Source: Pelagibius litoralis (GTDB lineage: Bacteria; Pseudomonadota; Alphaproteobacteria; Kiloniellales; Kiloniellaceae). Taken from it: a DNA stretch of 64,000 nucleotides. This document shows positions 24,607 to 37,797 of this stretch, in pieces. Location of the stretch: positions 1 through 64,000 of the forward strand of contig NZ_JAAQPH010000027.1 of assembly GCF_011683915.1 (NCBI RefSeq). The letters are read 5' to 3'. The position numbers and the translations under genes are program-made. The notes beneath the pieces are model-generated. The model did no database searches, was not told the DNA's origin, and saw nothing but the letters and a program-made list of their open reading frames with translations. Within the stretch, counting starts at the first letter, position 1. Every line of letters begins with the position of its first letter.

Positions 24607-25530
24607 GTGCTTTCCTATGCGCTTAGGCGCCTTATCACGACGATACCCACCCTCTTCGTTATCATAACGGTTGCGTTTTTCATGATGCGGCTCGCCCCGG
24701 GCGGCCCTTTCGATTCCGACCGCGCCCTGCCGCCGGAAATCGAAAAGAACATCATGGCGGCCTATGACCTGGATAAGCCGCTGGTCGAGCAGTACTTCCT
24801 CTATCTCGGGCGCATCCTCACGGCCGATTTCGGTCCCTCGTTGAAGATCCGCGACTTTTCTGTAGGCGAGTTGATCCTTTCCGGTGCCCCGGCCTCCATG
24901 CAGCTCGGCCTCTCGGCCATCGTGCTGGCGCTGGTTATCGGGGTCAGCTTAGGCACCCTGGCGGCATTGCGCCAGAACACCGGGGCCGATTTCTCGATCA
25001 TGACGGTATCGATGATCGGCATTGCCGTGCCGAACTTCGTCATGGCGCCGTTTCTATCGCTGGTCTTCGGGATCTATCTGAATCTTCTGCCGACCTCCGG
25101 CTGGGGCGGAGGGGCCTTGCAGTACAAGATCATGCCGATCATCGCGCTGGCCCTGCCGCAGATCGCCTATGTGGCCCGCCTGACCCGCGGTTCGATGGTT
25201 GAGGTGCTGCATTCGAACTATGTGCGCACGGCCCGCGCCAAGGGCCTGCGCGAACAGCTTGTGGTCGTCCGCCACGCCCTCAAGGGCGCGATCATGCCGG
25301 TGGTTTCCTATCTCGGCCCGGCGACAGCCGCGGTCATGACCGGCTCGGTCGTGATCGAGAGCATCTTCGGCGTTCCGGGTATCGGCACCTATTTCGTCAA
25401 CGCGGCACTCAACCGCGACTATCCCCTGGTGATGGGCGTGGTCATCATTTATGCCGTTTTGATCATGCTGCTTAATCTGCTGGTCGACCTGCTCTACGCC
25501 GTACTCGATCCCAAAGTGAGGTACGTGTGA
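24607..25530 (+). CDS. oppB: Oligopeptide ABC transporter, permease OppB
   Basis: 307 residues starting with GTG at 24607, preceded by agggggc. About six membrane segments. The N-terminus (LSYALRRLITTIPTLFVIIT) and the GGPFDSDRALPPEI periplasmic loop are typical of OppB/DppB. The EAA-like coupling motif is seen as NYVRTARAKGLREQLVVVRH. OppB pairs with OppC to form the channel. Its TGA stop shares an A with the start of oppC (TGATG), so the two are coupled. Confidence 0.95.
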   Translation: MLSYALRRLITTIPTLFVIITVAFFMMRLAPGGPFDSDRALPPEIEKNIMAAYDLDKPLVEQYFLYLGRILTADFGPSLKIRDFSVGELILSGAPASMQLGLSAIVLALVIGVSLGTLAALRQNTGADFSIMTVSMIGIAVPNFVMAPFLSLVFGIYLNLLPTSGWGGGALQYKIMPIIALALPQIAYVARLTRGSMVEVLHSNYVRTARAKGLREQLVVVRHALKGAIMPVVSYLGPATAAVMTGSVVIESIFGVPGIGTYFVNAALNRDYPLVMGVVIIYAVLIMLLNLLVDLLYAVLDPKVRYV

Positions 25531-26429
25531 TGATCCATACCACCGCCGCCTCGGACGCCCTCGCCCCCATGGAGGAGCTGGAAGGGCGTTCACTCTGGCA
25601 GGACGCGCGCATCCGCCTGTTCCGCAACAAGGCCGCTGTCGCTTCGATGGTGGTGCTGGGCGTCATCGCGGTGATGGCGTTGTTTGCGCCGCTGCTCAGC
25701 CCGCATCCCTTCGATGAGATCTATTGGGACCGTATCCAGCAGCCGCCCGACTACGCCAACGCGCATTGGTTCGGCACCGACGGCAACGGCCGCGATATGT
25801 TCATCCGCATTCTCTACGGCGCCAGGGTCTCGCTTGCCGTGGGCCTCCTGGCGACGACTGTGTCGCTGGTCATCGGGGTTACCTACGGGGCGGTCGCCGG
25901 CTTCGTCGGCGGGCGGACCGACAACGTCATGATGCGCATCGTCGATGTCATGTACTCGCTGCCCTTCATGTTCTTCGTCATCATGCTGATGGTTGTCTTC
26001 GGGCGGAACATCTTCTTGATATTCGTCGCCCTGGGGGCGGTGGAGTGGCTGACCATGGCGCGTATCGTCCGGGGCCAGACGATCTCAATAAAACGCAAGG
26101 AGTTCATCGAGGCGGCCCGGGCCGGCGGCGTCTCCAATTTCAAGATCATCTTCCGCCACGTCATCCCCAATGTGCTGGGGCCGGTGATCGTCTATATGAC
26201 GCTCACCGTTCCGCAGGTCATCCTGACCGAATCCTTCCTGTCCTTCCTGGGGCTCGGCGTGCAGGAGCCTTTGACCTCCTGGGGTGTGCTGATTGCCGAG
26301 GGCGCCAAGGTGATGGAGCCGGCACCCTGGATGCTGATCTATCCCGCCATCTTCCTGGCGCTGACGCTCTTCGCCTTCAACTTCATCGGCGACGGCCTGC
26401 GCGACGCCCTCGATCCGAAGGATCGGTGA
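25530..26429 (+). CDS. oppC: Oligopeptide ABC transporter, permease OppC
   Basis: 299 residues from the ATG at 25530; a GTG directly before it (25527) is an alternate start. The gtgagg ribosome-binding site lies about 8 bases before the ATG. The cytosolic N-terminal tail and the first membrane segment (VASMVVLGVIAVMALFAPLL) are followed by the PDYANAHWFGTDGNGRDMFI motif that marks OppC/DppC. The coupling loop is FIEAARAGGVSNFKIIFRHV. It overlaps oppB by one base and is followed two bases later by oppD. Confidence 0.95.
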   Translation: MIHTTAASDALAPMEELEGRSLWQDARIRLFRNKAAVASMVVLGVIAVMALFAPLLSPHPFDEIYWDRIQQPPDYANAHWFGTDGNGRDMFIRILYGARVSLAVGLLATTVSLVIGVTYGAVAGFVGGRTDNVMMRIVDVMYSLPFMFFVIMLMVVFGRNIFLIFVALGAVEWLTMARIVRGQTISIKRKEFIEAARAGGVSNFKIIFRHVIPNVLGPVIVYMTLTVPQVILTESFLSFLGLGVQEPLTSWGVLIAEGAKVMEPAPWMLIYPAIFLALTLFAFNFIGDGLRDALDPKDR

Positions 26430-26431
26430 CC

Positions 26432-27465
<1,034 letters not shown>

Positions 27466-27466
<1 letters not shown>

Positions 27467-28455
27467 TGAGCGGCCCTGTTCTCTCAATTCATGATCTGAA
27501 AGTCCATTTCGACATCCGTGTCGGCGGCATTTTCGCCGGGCGCTATCAGCCGCTGAAGGCTGTGGACGGTGTCTCCTTCGACCTGAAGCCGGGTGAGACC
27601 CTGGGCATCGTGGGCGAATCCGGTTGCGGCAAGTCGACCCTGGGTCGTGCCGTTCTGCAACTGATCCCGCCGACCGACGGCAAGGTGATCTGGCTGGGCG
27701 AGGATCTGGCGGGCCTGGATAGCGAGGCCCTGCGCGCCAAGCGCCAGGAGATGCAGATCATCTTTCAGGACCCGCTGGCCAGCCTCAATCCGCGCATGAC
27801 CGTGGGCGAGATCATCGGCGAACCGCTACGCACTTTCGAGCCCAACATCGGCAAAGCGGCGATGAAGACGCGGGTGAAGGACATGATGGCCAAGGTCGGC
27901 CTGCTGCCGCAGATGATCAACCGCTATCCGCACGAATTCTCCGGCGGCCAGTGCCAGCGCATCGGCATTGCCCGCGCCATGGTGCTGGGACCCAAGCTGA
28001 TCATCTGTGACGAACCCGTCTCTGCCCTGGATGTCTCGATCCAGGCGCAGATCATCAACCTGCTGATGAAGCTGCAGCAGGAGTTCGGTCTCTCGATGCT
28101 GTTCATCAGCCACGACCTTTCCGTGGTGCGCCATATCAGCCACCGCATCATGGTGCTCTATCTCGGCCGGGTGATGGAGATCGCCGACCGCGCCTCGATC
28201 TATGCCGCGCCGCGCCACCCCTATACCCAGGCGCTGATCTCCGCCGTGCCGATCCCCGATCCGGACAAGGAGCGCGACAAGCATCGCCTGGTGTTGCAGG
28301 GCGATCTGCCGTCGCCCATGGCGCCGCCCTCGGGCTGCGTGTTCCGAACCCGTTGCCCCAAGGCAACGGAGCTTTGCGCCGAGGAACGCCCGCCGCTGGA
28401 GGAAGACGGCACCGGCGACAGCCACATGGTCGCCTGTCACCATTGGCGGGAGTGA
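27466..28455 (+). CDS. oppF: Oligopeptide ABC transporter, ATPase OppF
   Basis: 329 residues from the ATG at 27466 (a TTG at 27463 is also in frame). Walker A GESGCGKST (50-58), signature EFSGGQCQRIG, Walker B LIICDEPVSALD and the switch histidine in FISHDLS are intact. The C-terminal extension carries GCVFRTRCPKATELC, the same cysteine pattern as OppD. With OppD it powers the importer. It is the last gene of the oppABCDF-like operon; no clear terminator follows and the next gene is on the opposite strand. Confidence 0.95.
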
Positions 28456-28524
28456 ATACAAAAAAGGGGTAAGCGCTCGCCAAAGCGGTCCGGCAAGCGG
28501 CCGGGACCGTTCAGGAGGGGCGAG

Positions 28525-28941
28525 TCACGCCAGCGTGTCGGCGATCATGATGATACCGAGCAGGAAAACCCCGATCGACGCGGCGATGACCGCAGCCGCC
28601 GACATATCCTTGATCGCCTTGATCCGGGGGTGAAGGCGTCCGTCGACATGATCGATCACCCGCTCGATGGCGGAGTTCACCAGCTCCAGCGCCAGCAGCA
28701 GGGCCGAGCAGAGCAGGGCGAGGGCCCACCAGATAGCGGCTGGTTTCAGCAGGATGAGCGTCGCCAACATTGCGGCGGCGCCGATCACATGGTTGCGAAA
28801 GCCGGGTTCTTCACGCCAGGCTGCACGGAATCCGTGCAGTGCATAACCAATACGACCTAATTTGACCGGGGGAATGGTTGTCTCAGCCAGATCGATGGCC
28901 TCGACCCGTTCCTGCGGTTTTTGCTCTCTTTTCAAATCCAT
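28525..28941 (-). CDS. dgkA: Diacylglycerol kinase (DgkA, membrane)
   Basis: 138 residues, slightly longer than the 122-residue E. coli enzyme through an N-terminal soluble tail of about 25 residues. Three membrane segments follow. The active-site block LALELVNSAIERVIDHV with the conserved Glu and Asn, and the DMSAAAV motif, are diagnostic. DgkA phosphorylates diacylglycerol to phosphatidate, recycling lipid from periplasmic glycan synthesis; it sits in the inner membrane. The gene is convergent with oppF and divergent from the HpnL-like gene. Confidence 0.95.
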   Translation of the reverse strand: MDLKREQKPQERVEAIDLAETTIPPVKLGRIGYALHGFRAAWREEPGFRNHVIGAAAMLATLILLKPAAIWWALALLCSALLLALELVNSAIERVIDHVDGRLHPRIKAIKDMSAAAVIAASIGVFLLGIIMIADTLA

Positions 28942-29143
28942 GCCTGGCTTTCGCTTTTATTTCCAAAGGCCGATGCCGCTACCTGTGCTATCAGCCGTTT
29001 CTGTGAGCCCTCTAGGTAAGCAATGATTGTCGCATTCAAAGATCACGCTTGCGTGCGAAGGTACCGTCAGTTGATTTGTTGCACAAATACTACAGGTCGT
29101 TCGTTTATTCATCGTCAATTCGGCGGCCGGCCGTGAGGCTTGG

Positions 29144-30133
29144 ATGATGATGCGCAGGCTGGCGTTACCCGCTTTCTTCCTGGGCCTTTCCCTGGCTATC
29201 GGTGTCGTTGCCTGGCAGGGGCTGGACGATGTCGCCGGGGCTTTGGGCCGGGCTGGCTTCCAGCTGCTATGGCTGGCGCCCCTGTTTCTCATTCCCCTGT
29301 TCCTCTCGGCTCTTGCCTGGGCGGCCATTTTTCCGCCGGGTACCCGTCCCCCCCTGCAACGGCTCTGCGTTGCATCCTGGATCGCGGTCTCAATCAATTG
29401 GTTGTTACCGGTCGCGCAGATCGGTGGCGAGATTGCCAAGGCGGCCTGGCTGGCGCGCCGGGCCGCGCCTGCTGCGGTGATGGCGGCGACAACCATTGTC
29501 GACAAGGTGTTGCAGACGGCAGGCCAGGCCCTCGTCGCGCTGATCGGCATCGCGCTGCTGCTGCTTTTCGCCGGCGACAGCGGCCTGGTGCCGGGGACCC
29601 TGGCCTTTGCGGTCCTGCTGCTGGCTTTCATCCCTTTGTTCGTCTATGTCCAACGTCGCGGGGTCCTGCTGCGCCTGGCGACCTCGGCAGAGCGCCTGTT
29701 TCTGCGCCGCGCCGCCACGGCCGGCGGTACGTTCGCCGAACGCGTCGCCGGCCTGGACAGCGCCCTTGCGCAGACCTGCGCCGCCCCCGGACGGCTGGTT
29801 CTTCATCTGACGATCCGCCTGGTTTCGCGTCTGGTGATCGCCGTCGAGGTCTGGCTTACCCTCCATTTGATGGGCTATCCCATCGGCATACTGGAGGCGG
29901 TGATGATCGAGAGCCTCGCCCAGACCCTGCGCTCGGCCGCCTTCGCGGTCCCCGGGGCCTACGGGGTCCAGGAGGGCGGCTTCATCCTGCTGGGCGCCCT
30001 GGTCGGGGTGCCGGCGGAGATCGCGCTCTCGGTTTCCCTGGCCAAGCGCCTGCGGGAGCTGCTGATCGGCCTGCCGGGCCTGATCTACTATCAGGTCAGC
30101 GAAGGTCGCCGGGCGCTTGGTACAGGATCGTAG
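29144..30133 (+). CDS. HpnL-like / lysylphosphatidylglycerol synthase transmembrane-domain protein
   Basis: 329 residues with seven to nine hydrophobic segments. Three ATG codons stand in a row (29144, 29147, 29150) behind a gtgagg site; the second has the best spacing. The motif LLPVAQIGGEIAKAAWLARR matches the UPF0104/LPG_synthase_TM family, and AFAVPGAYGVQEGGFILLGAL is its second conserved patch. Hopanoid-associated HpnL members look like this and are thought to move lipids. No hopanoid gene lies in the window, so the name is by family only. A shared 200-base upstream region separates it from dgkA. Confidence 0.82.
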   Translation: MMMRRLALPAFFLGLSLAIGVVAWQGLDDVAGALGRAGFQLLWLAPLFLIPLFLSALAWAAIFPPGTRPPLQRLCVASWIAVSINWLLPVAQIGGEIAKAAWLARRAAPAAVMAATTIVDKVLQTAGQALVALIGIALLLLFAGDSGLVPGTLAFAVLLLAFIPLFVYVQRRGVLLRLATSAERLFLRRAATAGGTFAERVAGLDSALAQTCAAPGRLVLHLTIRLVSRLVIAVEVWLTLHLMGYPIGILEAVMIESLAQTLRSAAFAVPGAYGVQEGGFILLGALVGVPAEIALSVSLAKRLRELLIGLPGLIYYQVSEGRRALGTGS

Positions 30134-30217
30134 GCTGACGGCCCGCGCCCTGATGTCCTTGACCGCCCAGCAAGGCTCTACCCATACTCGCGGCGGGGCA
30201 ATGCAAGGCGGACGGAA

Positions 30218-31423
30218 ATGACCAGACTGACGGCAGAACAGGAATCGATCCAGGCGAGAGCGCGCGAGCTTGCGCAGGCGGTTGTCGAGCCCCGTGCGGC
30301 GGAGGTCGACCGGCAGGAGGCCTATCCCTGGGACAACTGCCGGGCACTGCGCGAGGCCGGATTCTTCGGCATGACGATCCCCCGGGAATACGGTGGTCCC
30401 GGCCTCGGCTATCTGGAGGTCACACTGATGATCGAGGAGATGTCCAAGGTCTGCGGCGTCACCGGGCGCATCGCGGTAGAGGCCAACATGGGCGCCATCG
30501 GTGCCATCATGGCCTATGGCAGCGAAGCGCAGTGCAAGCTGGCGGCGGCACAGGTTCTGTCGGGCGACAAGCCCGCGATCTGCATTACCGAGCCCGGTGC
30601 CGGCAGTGCGGCGACGGAGATGACGACCCGTGCCGACAGGCGCGGCGACCGCTACGTGTTGAACGGCGGCAAGCACTGGATCACCGGCGGCGGCGTTTCC
30701 AGCCTGCACCTGATCTTCGCCCGGGTTTTCGAAGACGGCGTCGAACAGGGGATCGGCGGTTTCATCGTGGTCCGCGATGCGGCGAGCGGCGAGCCCCGGG
30801 GTCTTACCATCGGGCGGCGGGAGCCGACCATGGGTCTGCGCGGCATTCCGGAAACGGAGATCCTCTTCGACGATCTGGAGGTGCCGGAGGACATGCTGCT
30901 GCGTCCGGAACAGGGGCTGCGGCGCGGATTCGGGGCCTTGATGACGGCCTACAATGCGCAGCGGGTCGGGGCGGCCACGGTCGCCCTCGGGATCGCCCAG
31001 GGCGCCTATGAGCAGGCGCTGGGCTACACCCAGGCACGCGAGCAGTTCGGCCGGCCGATCTGCGAATTCCAGGGGCTGCAGTGGATGCTGGCGGACATGG
31101 CGACCCAGCTTGCCGCCGCCCGGGCGCTGATCCGTCAGGCGGTGGACTGCGCCGGCTTCCCCGATGCCCTGGAGGCGGCGCAGGCGAAGGTCTTCGCCTC
31201 GGAAATGGCGATCAAGGTTTCGAACGACGCCCTGCAGCTTTTCGGTGCGGCGGGCTATTCGCGCAACAACCCGCTGGAGCGCATGGTCCGCGACGCGCGC
31301 ATGTTCACCATCGGCGGCGGTACGGTGCAGATCCTCAGAACCATGATCGCCGGGCGTATCCTGGAGCGCAAACTGCCCCAGACCCGCGACGGCTATCTGA
31401 ACCTGGCAAGAGCGGGCGAGTAG
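30218..31423 (+). CDS. Acyl-CoA dehydrogenase family protein
   Basis: 401 residues with the three-domain acyl-CoA dehydrogenase fold. The FAD-binding CITEPGAGSAATEM is followed by the GGKHWITGGG strand, and the C-terminal helical domain includes YTQAREQFGRPICEFQGLQ and YSRNNPLERMVRDAR, then the IGGGTVQILRTMIAGR end. The enzyme oxidises an acyl-CoA (or related thioester) to the enoyl-CoA, passing electrons to ETF. The catalytic base cannot be fixed without alignment. Substrate is unknown. It starts 84 bases after the HpnL-like gene and is convergent with the GH5 gene. Confidence 0.92.
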   Translation: MTRLTAEQESIQARARELAQAVVEPRAAEVDRQEAYPWDNCRALREAGFFGMTIPREYGGPGLGYLEVTLMIEEMSKVCGVTGRIAVEANMGAIGAIMAYGSEAQCKLAAAQVLSGDKPAICITEPGAGSAATEMTTRADRRGDRYVLNGGKHWITGGGVSSLHLIFARVFEDGVEQGIGGFIVVRDAASGEPRGLTIGRREPTMGLRGIPETEILFDDLEVPEDMLLRPEQGLRRGFGALMTAYNAQRVGAATVALGIAQGAYEQALGYTQAREQFGRPICEFQGLQWMLADMATQLAAARALIRQAVDCAGFPDALEAAQAKVFASEMAIKVSNDALQLFGAAGYSRNNPLERMVRDARMFTIGGGTVQILRTMIAGRILERKLPQTRDGYLNLARAGE

Positions 31424-31472
31424 GAAGAACGCTTCGGCCCGGTTGGTCGGGGCGGTTGGTCCTCGCTGGTCG

Positions 31473-32675
31473 CTATTTCAGCCGTGACCTGATTGCTTCA
31501 AACAAGGGCGTGTTCTTGCGGGGGATTTCCGGGGTCTCACCGCGCTCGACCGCCTGCCAGTAGGCCCAGGGCAGATTGACGCTGCCGACCTCGTAGTCAT
31601 AGCCGTCCCATTCATCCTCGCGGAACGAGTAGAACGCCCAGTGGATCTGCCTTTCATCGAAAAGGTCGATCACGTCGCCCAGCCATTCCCGGCAACCCTC
31701 GTTGCGCCGCATGCAGCCGAATTCGCTGGCGACGATCCTTTCCGGGGGGATGCCATGTTTGTCCGCCCAATCGAAAACGGGTGAGAGGTAGCGGGCCAGC
31801 TGTGCCTTGTCCCAGTGATAGGTGCCGTCGCCGTAAGGAACTTTGCCGGGGTAGGTGAAACCCTTCTTCTTGCGGTAATTGCTGCCGGCGGTGAATTCAT
31901 AGGGCTCGTACACATGAAAGGCATAGAGCACCTTGTCGTCCTCCAAAGGACCCGGCCAATAGGCAAAGGCGCCGGGCTGCGCATACAAGCCGGAGTCGAC
32001 CATGACCGGGGTGCTCGGATCGACCGCGCGAATGGCGGCGATGACTTCCTGATAGAAGGCGTAGAGATCGGCAGGGGTTCCGCGATGCGCGGCGTACCAG
32101 TCGTCGAAGCGTGCGATGTCCCCCGGGGCGCCGTGCTCAGCGAGGCCGGTGCCGAGTTCGGGCCTCGGTTCGTTCAGGATGTTGTAGGCGGCGACGGCGG
32201 GGTGGTCCGCCAGGGCCTTGGCGAGGTCGCGCCAATAGGCTTTCGCCTGCTCCCAGTAGGCCCGGTCACGCCATAGCCTGTCGTCGATACGCCCGTCGTT
32301 GTTCTGGCGCCAGCGCGCGCCGGGCAGGCTCAAGGGGGCAATGACGACTTTCTGCCCCTGTGCCTCGGCCCAGTCCAGCGCTTGAAGCAGCCGCGCCAGA
32401 TCCGCTTTGACAAGGCCTTCGTAGCGGTCTGCGTCGCCCATCAGAAAGTCGCGCTCCCGGCTTTCCCACTTGGCGAAAGCCAGACGGACCCAGGAGAGAC
32501 CCGTTTCATCCGCCGCCGCGAACCATTCCTCGGTCTGGACCTGGTTGAAGGCGTTGGCGCCGGTTCGTGTGTTGTCCCAGAAGCTGATATCCGCGGCCGC
32601 TGCGGCGCCTGCAAAGCAAAAGGCCAGGCAAAATCCGGCGAAGAGATTCCTGAAACCTGAGCGCAATACACGCAT
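31473..32675 (-). CDS. Secreted glycoside hydrolase family 5 (cellulase-like)
   Basis: 400 residues with a signal peptide (residues 1-27, LFAGFCLAFCFAGAAAA). The (beta/alpha)8 GH5 features are visible: catalytic acid Glu169 in NILNEPRPE, nucleophile Glu318 in IVASEFGCMR, and supporting HVYEPYEF. It would cleave beta-1,4-glucan or a related glycan in the periplasm or outside. No carbohydrate-binding module or neighbouring polysaccharide gene is present. Role could be in processing the cell's own exopolysaccharide rather than feeding on cellulose; both are inference. The gene stands alone, convergent with the acyl-CoA dehydrogenase gene. Confidence 0.9.
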   Translation of the reverse strand: MRVLRSGFRNLFAGFCLAFCFAGAAAAADISFWDNTRTGANAFNQVQTEEWFAAADETGLSWVRLAFAKWESRERDFLMGDADRYEGLVKADLARLLQALDWAEAQGQKVVIAPLSLPGARWRQNNDGRIDDRLWRDRAYWEQAKAYWRDLAKALADHPAVAAYNILNEPRPELGTGLAEHGAPGDIARFDDWYAAHRGTPADLYAFYQEVIAAIRAVDPSTPVMVDSGLYAQPGAFAYWPGPLEDDKVLYAFHVYEPYEFTAGSNYRKKKGFTYPGKVPYGDGTYHWDKAQLARYLSPVFDWADKHGIPPERIVASEFGCMRRNEGCREWLGDVIDLFDERQIHWAFYSFREDEWDGYDYEVGSVNLPWAYWQAVERGETPEIPRKNTPLFEAIRSRLK

Positions 32676-32780
32676 TCCAGCTTTTGCCCCCTTCGGGCCG
32701 CTTCATCGCGGCCTATGTGACGCTGTGAATTATTGTGCGGCGACGAAAGTCACCGCTGCCTCTCAATGGCTTTGCGGCGA

Positions 32781-35519
<2,739 letters not shown>

Positions 35520-35663
35520 GTAGAATCCTTAAGGCAAAGAAGGGGCCGTGGCCGAAATATCCGTGATGTGACACATAGGGCCCTGGCTTCAGGCTGTCAA
35601 CGATGGCGGCTGAGCCCTTCTCACCCCTTGTGATATGGCTTCGGGCATGCATGATGCGTAGGC

Positions 35664-36710
35664 ATGACGATTGGGGACGAAGACTTCACGAGGGGTCAGG
35701 CAGCAGCAACGGCTCCGGCTAGGTTATTGGCGGGTTTTCTGCCGATTCTTGGTGCTCTTTGTGCACTTCTTCTCCTCGCTGCGGGGCCTGTCCGGGCCCA
35801 GCAGAACGACGATGGCCTGCCCCTGCCGCTGCCCGGTGTTGCCGACAATCAGGGCGGGCCCGCTGCGACCGCTTCGCAAGCAGACATTGCGCGTCTCGGT
35901 GACGCCCTGGAGCAGATGAAGGTGCAGAATCCGGTCGTTGCGCGGGTTAACGGCCATGAAATCCGCTGGGCGGCGGTGATGGCCTCCGCCGACGGCCTGC
36001 CGGAGCGCTACCGCGATCAGTTGGAATCGGTCTTTCCGGCCCTCCTGGACCGGCTGGTCGATGTACGGCTGCTGGCGGAGGCGGCCCGCGCCCAGGGCTT
36101 GGCGGAGGATGCCGAGGTCCGCGAACGCCTTGTCGGTCTGGAGGACAGGGTGCTCTCCACGGTGTTTCTGGAGCGTTATCTGGCCGAGCAGGTGACCACG
36201 GCGGCGGTGCGCGAGCGCTATGACGCCCTGGTTGCCCTGCGCCGTGCCAACCGCGAGGTGCGGGCCCGTCACATAATCGTCGAGACCGAGGAAGAGGCCG
36301 AGGCCATCATCGCCGAGCTGGACGGCGGTGCGGTGTTTCCCACGCTGGCGCGGGAGCGCTCTATCGGCCCTTCCGCCGAGCGGGGCGGCGACCTCGGTTA
36401 CTTCTTCGCCCGGCGCATGGCGCCGGCCTTCGCCGAGGCGTTGCATAAGCTGGAACCCGGCAGCTACTCCGCCGAGCCGGTGGAGACCGAGTTCGGTTGG
36501 CATGTCATTCTTCTGGTCGAGCGCCGTGCCGACGATGTCCCCTCCTTCCTTGATATGCAGACGCAGCTGCGCGAAGAGCTGACCAGGGAATCCATGAGCA
36601 GGATGGTCGGCAATCTGCGCCAGCGCGCGTCGCTGGAGATGTTTCCCGAAGACACTGCTGGGTCTGAAGGGGCCGCGCCGGGTACGGATGCCGGGGCCGA
36701 TGGCCAATGA
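35664..36710 (+). CDS. Exported parvulin-type peptidyl-prolyl isomerase, copy 1
   Basis: 348 residues. A hydrophobic signal or anchor segment lies at about 20-45 (LLAGFLPILGALCALLLLAA, then VRAQ). A SurA-like N-terminal helical domain precedes a PpiC/parvulin domain at about 205-300, seen in VRARHIIVETEEEAEAIIAE, ERGGDLGYF and FGWHVILLVE. It would help fold or isomerise exported proteins in the periplasm. The product fits its position beside secA. A paralogue follows 111 bases downstream in the same direction, a tandem duplication. The C-terminus is a short Gly/Ala-rich tail. Confidence 0.88.
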   Translation: MTIGDEDFTRGQAAATAPARLLAGFLPILGALCALLLLAAGPVRAQQNDDGLPLPLPGVADNQGGPAATASQADIARLGDALEQMKVQNPVVARVNGHEIRWAAVMASADGLPERYRDQLESVFPALLDRLVDVRLLAEAARAQGLAEDAEVRERLVGLEDRVLSTVFLERYLAEQVTTAAVRERYDALVALRRANREVRARHIIVETEEEAEAIIAELDGGAVFPTLARERSIGPSAERGGDLGYFFARRMAPAFAEALHKLEPGSYSAEPVETEFGWHVILLVERRADDVPSFLDMQTQLREELTRESMSRMVGNLRQRASLEMFPEDTAGSEGAAPGTDAGADGQ

Positions 36711-36821
36711 GGCTGCAGTTCTGCGCCCGCCGGGCGGCGTCAAGACGACTCGATTCATCAACCCTGTCCGCCGTGCCACAGCGCCGACTGCGCGCTAGCG
36801 GTCTGTAAGGAGACTTCCCCC

Positions 36822-37751
36822 ATGTTCAACAAGCCTTTGGCTGCCGCTCTGTTGTTGGGCGGGACGATGATGGCCGCACAGCCGTCTTTCGCCCAGGACA
36901 CCGCGCCTGAACCGGCGCCGCAAGCGGCTGAGGAAAACGCGGTTATCGCGCGGGTCAACGGCGATGACATCCGGCAGTCCGACCTGATCGCCTTTATCCA
37001 GACGCTGCCGCCGCAGCTGCAGGGGCAGGTTCAGTTTCTGATGCCGCAACTGGTTCAGCAGTTGGTCAACAACGCGCTGGTCACCGATGCCGGCCGCAAG
37101 GCCGATCTTGCCGAAGATCCCGAGGTTCAAACCCGCATCGCGGAGCTTGAGGGCATCATCATCCGCCAGGTTTTCGTTCAGCGCACCATCGACGCGCGGG
37201 TGACCGATGCGAAGCTGGCGGAAGCCTACGAAGCCTTTCTGGCGGAGAACCCGCCGGAACGCCAGCTGGTGACCCGGCACATCCTGGTGGAGACCGAAGA
37301 CGCGGCCACGGCGCTGATCGTTGAACTGGATGGCGGCGCCGATTTCGCCGCCCTGGCTGAGCAGCACTCGACCGGACCCAGCAAGGACAGCGGCGGACAG
37401 CTGCCGCCTTTTGTCGCCGGTGATATGGTGCCGGAGTTTTCCGACGCCGCCTTTGCGATGGAGGTCGGTACGCATTCTGCGACGCCCGTGCAAACCCAGT
37501 TCGGGTTTCATGTCATCAAGCTTGAAGAGAGCCGGATGACCGACCCGCCAAGCATTGAGGCTTTGGACGGACAGCTCCGCGACCAGCTCGCGCAGGAAGC
37601 GGTCGAGGAACTCTACGCCGAGCTGCGCGAGCGGGCGGATGTGGAGGTGCTGTTGGGCCAGCCGGAACCGGAGAGCGAGCCGGCGGGCGAAGCCGACGCC
37701 CCGGCGGCGCCTGATGCCGCGCCGGAATCCGAACCGGCCCCTGCCAACTAG
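36822..37751 (+). CDS. Exported parvulin-type peptidyl-prolyl isomerase, copy 2
   Basis: 309 residues with a clean signal peptide (MFNKPLAAALLLGGTMMAAQ, cleavage after SFA). The N-terminal SurA-like region (residues 40-130) precedes one parvulin domain at about 145-235: LVTRHILVETEDAATALIVE, KDSGGQLPPF and FGFHVIKLEE. Its tail is Glu/Pro/Ala-rich and disordered. It starts with a strong aaggaga ribosome-binding site. The two parvulins share the same domain order but differ enough to be an old duplication. The pair probably acts as periplasmic chaperones. Confidence 0.9.
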   Translation: MFNKPLAAALLLGGTMMAAQPSFAQDTAPEPAPQAAEENAVIARVNGDDIRQSDLIAFIQTLPPQLQGQVQFLMPQLVQQLVNNALVTDAGRKADLAEDPEVQTRIAELEGIIIRQVFVQRTIDARVTDAKLAEAYEAFLAENPPERQLVTRHILVETEDAATALIVELDGGADFAALAEQHSTGPSKDSGGQLPPFVAGDMVPEFSDAAFAMEVGTHSATPVQTQFGFHVIKLEESRMTDPPSIEALDGQLRDQLAQEAVEELYAELRERADVEVLLGQPEPESEPAGEADAPAAPDAAPESEPAPAN

Positions 37752-37760
37752 TCGCCGGCC

Positions 37761-37780
37761 AATAAACGATAATAAACGAT
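37761..37780. repeat. 10-bp tandem repeat before argJ
   Basis: aataaacgat occurs twice in exact tandem (37761-37770 and 37771-37780), 18 bases before the argJ start. It is A/T-rich in a GC-rich setting and could affect spacing of the argJ translation signals. Confidence 0.75.
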
Positions 37781-37797
37781 AGAGTGCGACGGATGCT

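Noticed and set aside
25724-26431. N-terminal extension of OppD by 236 residues
   Set aside because: The extension is the shadow of oppC. The ATG at 26432 starts the standard ABC domain.
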